A DNA stretch of 37,526 bases, taken from Candidatus Obscuribacterales bacterium. GTDB taxonomy: Bacteria; Cyanobacteriota; Vampirovibrionia; Obscuribacterales; Obscuribacteraceae. A program made the position numbers and the translations under genes. Of the stretch, positions 32,349-37,526 are shown piece after piece; the stretch's first letter is position 1, and each line of letters opens with the position of its first letter. The notes beneath the pieces were generated by a model. That model searched no databases. It worked only from the letters and a program-made list of their open reading frames with translations, and was not told the origin of the DNA. Where the stretch lies: positions 1 to 37,526 of the forward strand of contig JAKFVQ010000011.1 in assembly GCA_021732085.1 (NCBI GenBank), given 5' to 3'.

Positions 32349-32609
32349 ATGATAGGAAGCTTTATCGTCGGAACGCTAATTGGCGCCGCAGTCCTCGTTC
32401 TCGCCCACGCCGTTTCCCCGTCATCGCCGTCGTGCACCCCCAAAAGATTCTTTCACACACATAACCTGTTGGAAACAATCTTAATTGCCTCATTGAGCGG
32501 GTTTGTCTTTTTCGGACTCTCTCTCGACCCAGCACAACTTACGGGCTACGGCTTAGTTGTGCTACTGCGATTAGCTAAGTTGCTGCCCAATCTTCGCAAC
32601 AATCAGTAG
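32349..32609 (+). CDS. Small membrane protein, paralogue 1 of 3
   Basis: Not recognised. The 86-aa protein starts at the ATG with AAGGAG nine bases upstream; the in-frame ATG at 32304 has no such site. It has an N-terminal helix (IGSFIVGTLIGAAVLVLAHA), a loop with Pro, Cys and Lys, then FHTHNLLE and a second hydrophobic helix, and ends in LTGYGLVVLLRLAKLL. The following gene has the same order of motifs, so these are clear paralogues. Head of a plus-strand run of five small genes. Confidence 0.72.
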   Translation: MIGSFIVGTLIGAAVLVLAHAVSPSSPSCTPKRFFHTHNLLETILIASLSGFVFFGLSLDPAQLTGYGLVVLLRLAKLLPNLRNNQ

Positions 32610-32645
32610 TTCAGCAAGGTATACACCAAGCCGGTACAGCCACTA

Positions 32646-32667
32646 GCAGTACGGGCTCGATTACTGC
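32646..32667 (+). terminator. Weak hairpin between membrane paralogues 1 and 2
   Basis: GCAGTA and TACTGC form a six-pair stem with a ten-base loop in the 79-bp gap. It is the weakest of the hairpins in this run. Confidence 0.3.
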
Positions 32668-32688
32668 CCCATGTTCCAAGGAGAATTT

Positions 32689-32964
32689 ATGACCGAGCTT
32701 TTCACGTTAGGAAGTTTCATAGCCGGCGCAATGCTCGCATTCCTTGCTCTAGCTCTTTCCCGCCGGATCGCTTCTCCACCCAAAAATTGTAGTTGCAAGA
32801 ATTTCAGCCATGCACACAACTTGATGGAAGTGGTCACGGCAATCCCAATGAGTATCGTCGTTGCATTCTTTCTGACTACCAATGAAGCAAGTCTCACGGG
32901 ATTCGGACTTGTCGTTGTTCTCAGATCGATCAATTTGTTGCTCCACATACGCCACGATCAGTAG
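32689..32964 (+). CDS. Small membrane protein, paralogue 2 of 3
   Basis: Not recognised. The 91-aa protein (ATG at 32689, AAGGAG upstream) repeats the pattern of its neighbour: FTLGSFIAGAMLAFLALALS, a Cys/Lys loop (KNCSCKNF), SHAHNLMEVV, a second helix and LTGFGLVVVLRSINLLLHI. Shared positions include HNL, LTG(Y/F)GLVV and the Leu-rich end. Tandem duplication followed by divergence is the simplest reading. Confidence 0.74.
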   Translation: MTELFTLGSFIAGAMLAFLALALSRRIASPPKNCSCKNFSHAHNLMEVVTAIPMSIVVAFFLTTNEASLTGFGLVVVLRSINLLLHIRHDQ

Positions 32965-32980
32965 TCGGTTCTAAATCTTT

Positions 32981-33015
32981 CGATCCAGGCATAGCGCATT
33001 GCTCTGCCTGGATCG
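32981..33015 (+). terminator. Hairpin between membrane paralogues 2 and 3
   Basis: CGATCCAGGCA pairs perfectly with TGCCTGGATCG, an 11-bp stem around a 13-base loop, 16 bp past the stop codon. No U-run follows. Confidence 0.6.
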
Positions 33016-33048
33016 CTTCACGCCACCTTATTTATTGGAGAAAAACAT

Positions 33049-33327
33049 ATGACAGAAGGTTTCACACAAGGCGCACTCATCGCTGCAGCAATCACGGTAT
33101 TGGTTCGTTTGTATCTCAACGCACAAAGCAACAGTGCAGGCATGCTCTTACCGTTCAGCTCTAGAGATTTTTCCGCATTCTTCATTGAGCTATTCATGAT
33201 AGGCGGGTTCATCGGAGCATTGACGCTGTGCGCTGTCCTCGGATCCACAGCAGCCTGGCAGATCTTCTTTGGATATTCAGTAGTCAGGGCAGTCCGCATT
33301 GGCTATCTGCTGATCAAGGGCCACTAA
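33049..33327 (+). CDS. Small membrane protein, divergent paralogue 3 of 3
   Basis: Not recognised. The 92-aa protein (GGAG upstream of the ATG) starts MTEGFTQGALIAAA, like MTELFTLGSFIAGA of paralogue 2. It also ends in a related FFGYSVVRAVRIGYLL pattern. The centre is different: no Cys/Lys loop and no HNL, but FSAFFIELFMIGGFIGALTL as second helix. It is probably an older member of the same family. A strong terminator follows, so the two regulators downstream are at least partly separate. Confidence 0.7.
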   Translation: MTEGFTQGALIAAAITVLVRLYLNAQSNSAGMLLPFSSRDFSAFFIELFMIGGFIGALTLCAVLGSTAAWQIFFGYSVVRAVRIGYLLIKGH

Positions 33328-33338
33328 AACATTCGCCA

Positions 33339-33371
33339 AGAGACAGGCGGGCAAGAGCTCTGCCTGTCTCT
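33339..33371 (+). terminator. Rho-independent terminator after paralogue 3
   Basis: AGAGACAGGC pairs with GCCTGTCTCT and is followed by TTT. A perfect 10-bp stem with an inner AGAGCTCT palindrome makes this the most canonical terminator of the window. Confidence 0.85.
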
Positions 33372-33402
33372 TTTGCCATAACAAAGTAAAGGATTTTTAT
33401 AA

Positions 33403-33975
33403 ATGAAAAACTTGAATCTTATACGTGCGTACATGAAATCGCTGATTGAAAGCATCGATCTGAATCCGGATCTAGATGAATTCATTGAAGAAATGCTTGC
33501 CGATGATTTGACGCTCGTCTCGCTACAAGCCCAAAGCCGGCTTGCAGAACTGTGCATGTCCCGCCAAGAACTCATTCAAAAGGCAAACATTACAAAGCAT
33601 CAGCTCACTAATTTGCTTCTAGAAAGACGGCTACCGACGCTCTCAACATTGAAGAGACTGTCCGCCGCCCTTCAGTGCGATCTTGTGATCAAGTTCGCCC
33701 CAACTCAAGCAGCTGCAAATGGGATAGCCGGTGCAAAATGCATAATCACTCCGACAATGGATGAAGTTCAAGCACTCTCTGAAGTGAACAAGGCGCTAGC
33801 CTCGATAACGCTGCGACTCGATACAAAATTCGGATATGCGGACTTGAAATGCAGCGCGCTTTCCGAAGAGTTCGACTCATTCTTTTCGACGCATCAAATG
33901 TGCAGATTAGCTGCCAGCAGACTGCATCTGGTTAGCATCCAATTGCATCCGATTGAAGCGTCTCATAACTTATAA
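33403..33975 (+). CDS. XRE-type helix-turn-helix regulator, copy 1
   Basis: Predicted DNA-binding protein of the Cro/C1 type. The 190-aa chain has a helical head (IESIDLNPDLDEFIEEML) and then a five-helix HTH at about 45-98 (LAELCMSRQELIQKANITKH, LTNLLLERRLPTLSTLKRLS, ALQCDLVI). The C-terminal half (about 105-190) is a separate beta/alpha domain without recognised family, containing LSEEFDSFFSTHQMCRLAASRL. The next gene is a paralogue over the whole length. The Shine-Dalgarno is poor (AAAGGATTT). Its targets are unknown; the adjacent small membrane-protein genes are natural candidates. Confidence 0.75.
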   Translation: MKNLNLIRAYMKSLIESIDLNPDLDEFIEEMLADDLTLVSLQAQSRLAELCMSRQELIQKANITKHQLTNLLLERRLPTLSTLKRLSAALQCDLVIKFAPTQAAANGIAGAKCIITPTMDEVQALSEVNKALASITLRLDTKFGYADLKCSALSEEFDSFFSTHQMCRLAASRLHLVSIQLHPIEASHNL

Positions 33976-34034
33976 GCGCTTCTTCCAAACACAAGAAAGT
34001 CACAGGCATTATACGTTTCACTGAGGCAAATTAA

Positions 34035-34634
34035 ATGAACAACGATGAAAAAACAAAACTGAAACTCAACCAAATCATGGCACATACACAAGCTTTGATA
34101 GAAGGCGTTGATCTCAACCCAGCAATTGACGAGTGCGTTGAGCTGCTCATGGCTGCACAGGTTATTGAACTATCCTTACAAGTTCAGAATCGAATGCATG
34201 AGCTGCGAATATCGCCCGAGGGTCTCAACCTTAGAGCCAAAGTTTCAAAGCTAGAATTGACCAATTTGCTTACCTGCAAATCTTTGCCTTCTCTGAAAGC
34301 GCTTTGGAGCATTGCTAGAGCACTGCACTGCGATTTGAAGATCACAGCCATTCCTTCAAATCATGCATCAGGAATGAGATCGGACATCCTAATCAGAGCT
34401 AATTACAGCGAAGCAAGTGCGCAAGCTTCTCTCTCGACGTTGCACAAGTGCTTCACACAGATTGTAGCGACAAAAACCGGCGGTGCAACGATCTTCGCGA
34501 TTAACGAGGAACCTCTAAACTCGTTCTTCTCCACAAGATTCCTGTTTAGATCTGCAGTGAGCCGCATGTTCACGCTGAAACTAGAGCTCAAGCCGACCCT
34601 GGCTTCTGTTGAGCATCTAGCCAATGTAATCTAG
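34035..34634 (+). CDS. XRE-type helix-turn-helix regulator, copy 2
   Basis: A paralogue of the gene before it. The 199-aa protein shares LIEGVDLNPAIDE, SLQVQNRMHELRIS, KLELTNLLTCKSLPSLKAL, ALHCDLKI and, near the C-terminus, LNSFFSTRFLFRSAVSRM. The HTH lies at about 55-108. Both copies keep an SFFST motif in the C-terminal domain, which must matter for fold or partner binding. The 59-bp gap suggests co-transcription with copy 1. Two regulators differing in recognition helix (HQLTN versus LELTN) could read different sites or form heterodimers. Confidence 0.74.
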   Translation: MNNDEKTKLKLNQIMAHTQALIEGVDLNPAIDECVELLMAAQVIELSLQVQNRMHELRISPEGLNLRAKVSKLELTNLLTCKSLPSLKALWSIARALHCDLKITAIPSNHASGMRSDILIRANYSEASAQASLSTLHKCFTQIVATKTGGATIFAINEEPLNSFFSTRFLFRSAVSRMFTLKLELKPTLASVEHLANVI

Positions 34635-34647
34635 GATCTACGAATTT

Positions 34648-34685
34648 GGAAAAGGAGAGGCGATTATTTCCCGCCTCTCCTTTCC
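34648..34685 (+). terminator. Strong terminator after the regulator pair
   Basis: GGAAAAGGAGAGGCG pairs with CGCCTCTCCTTTCC, a stem of about 14 pairs with one bulge and a nine-base loop. Pyrimidine-rich sequence follows, so it can also serve the convergent S9 peptidase gene only in part. Confidence 0.75.
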
Positions 34686-34774
34686 AATTCTTTCTCACTT
34701 CAACAAACAAAAAAGCTCGTCCTTCCTCCACTCTCTTCGCATTTTAATTTGCTCTTCGTCTTTTAAAAGGCTAA

Positions 34775-37216
34775 TCACCCTCGTTTGGGAGCATTGATCA
34801 CATACTTTTCGAGCCATTGCGTCATCTCATAGAACATGTGCAGAATGGATTCCTTAGCTCGATATCCATGGGTTTCCGCAGGAAGTACGACCCAGCGCAC
34901 AGTGCCACCCAGCCCTTTGATCGCTTCAAACAAACGCTCACTTTGAACTGGATAGGTGCCCGGATTGTCGTCTACCTCCCCGTGAATCAAAAGGAGAGGC
35001 TCATCAATTTTGTCCGCATGGCTAAAGGGAGACATGGTATTGTATACATTACTAGCCTGCCAGAAATTTCGCTCCTCTGACTGAAATCCGAACGGAGTAA
35101 GAGTTCGATTGAACGCGCCACTGCGCGCAATACCAGCTCGAAAGAGATTTGTATGCGCCAGAAGATTCACTGTTGTGAATGCACCGTAAGAGTGTCCGCC
35201 GATTGCAATGCGGTCTTTATCCGCAACTCCAATATTGACCACTTCTTTCACCGCGGCTTCAGCGCCTGCTACGAGCTGCTCTACATAGCTGTCGTTCGGT
35301 TCGATCTTGCCTTCGCCAACAATTGGAAATTTGGGATCATCCAGGACAGCAACATTTAGCAGAAGCGCGAATAGAGGTCCCATAAAACTCACACGAACGA
35401 AACGGTACGGAGAACCATCAATCTGTCCGGCAGCGTCCTTAGATTTATACTCAGTCGGGTATGCCCACATCAACAAGGGGAGAGGCTTTGATTCCCCCTT
35501 TACGAATCCCGGCGGCACATAAAGCATTCCCGAGAGTTTCACACCATCAGCACGTTGATATTGAAGTAGTTTCTTCTCCACTTTCGCTAATGAAGGATTC
35601 GGATTCGGGAAATTAGTGATCCGGCGTTCGGACTTCGAAGAAAAGTTCTTAAGATAGTACTGAGGTGGCTCGGAAACAGATTCACGACGTGTTAAAACCT
35701 GGTTTCCCGCCTGATCAAGGACCTTCGCCACGTATTCGTAATTCGGTGCTTGTGAGCGCCACATCCGTTTGGTAGTCAGTTTTTCTAAATCCAATTCATC
35801 AAGAAACGGGCGATCACCTTCAGGAGACGCGCCGTTTCCATCCAAAAGCAGATTACCTTTGTTGGTCCTGTGCAGAACCACTGTAGCGCGTGCGGTTGTA
35901 TCGAGCACTGGTTCACCGGGATCGCCGTAGCGGTCTTCAGATGAACGATCCCAAAGAACACGTGGTTTCTTGGCTACATCATCAGGGGCGATAATGAAAG
36001 TACGTGTCTTACGATCTGACCACCACCATTCATTTAGAAGTGCAAGCTGTCCCGTGCCCCAGGTAATACCCCCGTAGCGAAGACTCAACTGTGCAAGGCG
36101 CGTAGGTTGAGCATCAAAAGGAGCAGGTAGCATGAACACTTCATCGCGAATATCGGCTTTCGCTTTTGGATCTCCACCATCTCTTGCTTCAACCCACTTC
36201 ACCGTCGCATCGGCGTCATCTCTCCAGCTATATGCGCGGGGTCCAGTCGGGACTGCAGCAAAATCAATCGGCACTTCTTCCATCAAAGGATTGTCGCTAA
36301 GCTGCTTCTCAGGCGCACCAGAGGGAAGTGACCACACTTGAACTTTTTGAGGAAAGCGACTGTATGCAACCTTATATGAGTAAGGACGATGGACTGTCAC
36401 TACTAGCAGATGTTTTCCGTCAGGCGATGCGTCGATGCGAGAATAGAGATCAGGTTCTCCGAGCTTTTCGATTTTCCCAGTCAAATCCACCCGAGCCAGC
36501 TGAGATTTCATATAGTATTCGAATAAGCGCTCATCATGCGGGTCTTTGAGCAGGTCTGGATTTGTACGCGCAGGACGCTTCCTTCCCATATTCTCTTGAA
36601 CGAGTGGACCCTTCGGGACTGCATCCTTCGAGGGAGCTTCACCACGTTCGTCAGGCACCAAACTGACCACAAGCGATCCATCCGAGACCCAGGTATATGA
36701 GCTATAGAAGGCTCCGTTGACTGGCTTGTCGATGAGCTTTTTTGCACTGTAGGTTGATGGATCAATCAACCACAGACTAATTTCTTTGTCACCATGCACA
36801 GTGGCAACAGCTGATTTGCCATCAGGAGACCATGAAAAATGTCCGATGCGTGCACCTTGCGGAAAGCCTTGAACGAGCTTCGGACTGGCGTCCTTATTTT
36901 TGTAATCGTAGACATGCAGCTTTGCGTAATAGCCTTCACGACTCAAACCATTGTTTCGGGGGTTGATTCGTATCCCTGCGAGCCTTAGTTCCGGCTGTGA
37001 AATTTCCGCGATGGACGGCAACGTAGGTTGCTCAAGCAACATCATAATGTGCTTATCGTAAGGCAGACTTGGCAGTGGAGTCGGTGGTGTGTCGACAAGG
37101 TCTGCTATCACCTTTGGTGGCAATTGATAGAGTAATTCGTCAGCGTTTACTCGTGCAACTGTGAAGAGTATGGAGACACAAATAGCGAAAAGAGCTACAT
37201 TCCTGGCGGCGTGCAT
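34775..37216 (-). CDS. Secreted S9 glutamyl endopeptidase (chloroplast cGEP-like)
   Basis: Serine peptidase of the prolyl-oligopeptidase clan, predicted to cut after Glu. From the ATG at 37216 (GAGGAA upstream) it has 813 aa with a signal peptide (MHAARNVALFAICVSILF, then NADE). A beta-propeller follows (about 60-530) and a C-terminal hydrolase domain with Ser686 in GHSYG, Asp759/760 in GEVDDNPG and His793 in ETHGY. Motifs such as WAYPTEYKSKDAAGQ and SGAFNRTLTPFGFQSEERN closely match, from memory, plant chloroplast glutamyl endopeptidase and cyanobacterial relatives. This is one reason for the suggested taxonomy. The export signal differs from the plastid protein. The gene runs up to the right end of the window; its promoter lies between 37217 and the inverted repeat. 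Confidence 0.9.
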   Translation of the reverse strand: MHAARNVALFAICVSILFTVARVNADELLYQLPPKVIADLVDTPPTPLPSLPYDKHIMMLLEQPTLPSIAEISQPELRLAGIRINPRNNGLSREGYYAKLHVYDYKNKDASPKLVQGFPQGARIGHFSWSPDGKSAVATVHGDKEISLWLIDPSTYSAKKLIDKPVNGAFYSSYTWVSDGSLVVSLVPDERGEAPSKDAVPKGPLVQENMGRKRPARTNPDLLKDPHDERLFEYYMKSQLARVDLTGKIEKLGEPDLYSRIDASPDGKHLLVVTVHRPYSYKVAYSRFPQKVQVWSLPSGAPEKQLSDNPLMEEVPIDFAAVPTGPRAYSWRDDADATVKWVEARDGGDPKAKADIRDEVFMLPAPFDAQPTRLAQLSLRYGGITWGTGQLALLNEWWWSDRKTRTFIIAPDDVAKKPRVLWDRSSEDRYGDPGEPVLDTTARATVVLHRTNKGNLLLDGNGASPEGDRPFLDELDLEKLTTKRMWRSQAPNYEYVAKVLDQAGNQVLTRRESVSEPPQYYLKNFSSKSERRITNFPNPNPSLAKVEKKLLQYQRADGVKLSGMLYVPPGFVKGESKPLPLLMWAYPTEYKSKDAAGQIDGSPYRFVRVSFMGPLFALLLNVAVLDDPKFPIVGEGKIEPNDSYVEQLVAGAEAAVKEVVNIGVADKDRIAIGGHSYGAFTTVNLLAHTNLFRAGIARSGAFNRTLTPFGFQSEERNFWQASNVYNTMSPFSHADKIDEPLLLIHGEVDDNPGTYPVQSERLFEAIKGLGGTVRWVVLPAETHGYRAKESILHMFYEMTQWLEKYVINAPKRG

Positions 37217-37381
37217 GGCTTCCTCGGTGGGTGGCGAATCAGCGATTATAACAACCTGACAAGCCAACTGCCTGCGATGAAGTAAACGCTTTCGACTTAA
37301 GGTACCTGTAGTCAGATTGCGTGGGGGGAGGCTTCCTGACCTGGCAATTAGTTTCGTTTTTCACTTGCCGCTACATCTTAT

Positions 37382-37387
37382 AGTATA
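37382..37387 (-). promoter_or_regulatory. Possible -10 box of the S9 peptidase gene
   Basis: TATACT on the minus strand, within AT-rich sequence about 170 bp upstream of the ATG. No good -35 box is seen at the right distance, so this is weak. Confidence 0.2.
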
Positions 37388-37399
37388 CCGAGAAGGAAC

Positions 37400-37526
37400 C
37401 TGGGCTATAAGATCACTTCAGCATAACGCATGGGAACAGTGAAAACGCAGGCTCTAAGCAAACTTTCGGAAATTGCCTGCTGCTTATCTCTTCTGTTGAA
37501 ACGAAAACAGAATTCTTGTAAGTATC
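37400..37526. repeat. Right copy of the 127-bp perfect terminal inverted repeat
   Basis: Exact reverse complement of 1-127 with no mismatch. See the left copy for interpretation. No gene is contained in it. Confidence 0.97.

Noticed and set aside
32349..34685. Integron cassette array
   Set aside because: The hairpins between the small genes differ from each other and lack attC core sites, and there is no integrase.
1..37526. A linear plasmid or phage with natural terminal inverted repeats
   Set aside because: The repeat is exactly 127 bp and perfect, no replication, telomere or structural genes are present, and the gene content is chromosomal. A graph artefact explains it more simply, though it is not excluded.
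1..37526. tRNA, rRNA, CRISPR array or insertion sequence
   Set aside because: I looked for cloverleaf ends, regular spaced repeats and transposase motifs on both strands and found none that I could support by eye.

Overview
The window is a bacterial fragment of moderate GC with dense genes, mostly on the minus strand. It has no rRNA, tRNA, transposase, integrase or phage structural gene that I can recognise. Two genes point to the cyanobacterial phylum. One encodes a chloroplast/cyanobacterial-type glutamyl endopeptidase (34775-37216). The other encodes a membrane protein with two small winged-helix-like modules of a kind I recall from cyanobacteria (30493-31959). There are no photosynthesis genes, and there are many secreted or low-complexity proteins and peptidases. 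My best guess is a non-photosynthetic relative of cyanobacteria (Melainabacteria/Vampirovibrionia, for example Obscuribacterales). This placement is an inference from remembered family distributions, not from a search.

The two ends of the window are a perfect inverted repeat of exactly 127 bp (1-127 and 37400-37526). That is a familiar de Bruijn-graph k-mer size, so this is more likely a contig ending twice on one graph vertex than a natural terminal repeat.

Layout. 0.2-2.4 kb: modABC molybdate transporter (plus). 2.6-3.3 kb: membrane protein. 3.4-6.3 kb: double M16 peptidase. 6.8-9.9 kb: an uncharacterised five-gene minus-strand operon with two proteins resembling the glycine-rich-domain/DUF1399 family, closed by a strong hairpin. 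10.5-11.7 kb: secreted patatin-like phospholipase. 12.1-12.7 kb: two tiny membrane proteins. 13.4-14.4 kb: a strikingly GC-rich S1-repeat RNA-binding protein. 14.8-16.5 kb: a bacterial calpain. 16.9-25.1 kb: a minus-strand NAD salvage cluster. 25.6-32 kb: GH43 glycosidase, two secreted or membrane-linked unknowns (one with an HELAH motif), a Gln/Met/Gly-rich repeat protein and the winged-helix membrane protein. 32.3-34.6 kb: three related small membrane proteins followed by two paralogous XRE-type regulators. 34.8-37.2 kb: S9 glutamyl endopeptidase.

The most coherent system is the NAD cluster. PncA deamidates nicotinamide, Prs makes PRPP, PncB makes nicotinate mononucleotide, NadD adenylylates it and glutamine-dependent NadE makes NAD. 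So the whole Preiss-Handler route and its PRPP supply lie in one block, together with a membrane-anchored zinc-ribbon Nudix hydrolase, an 11-cysteine mini-protein and an M28 peptidase. Three blocks (about 6.8-10, 13.3-14.4 and 16.9-25.1 kb) are visibly richer in GC than their flanks, carry good Shine-Dalgarno sequences and are punctuated by hairpins. They could be acquired modules or a strongly expressed codon class.
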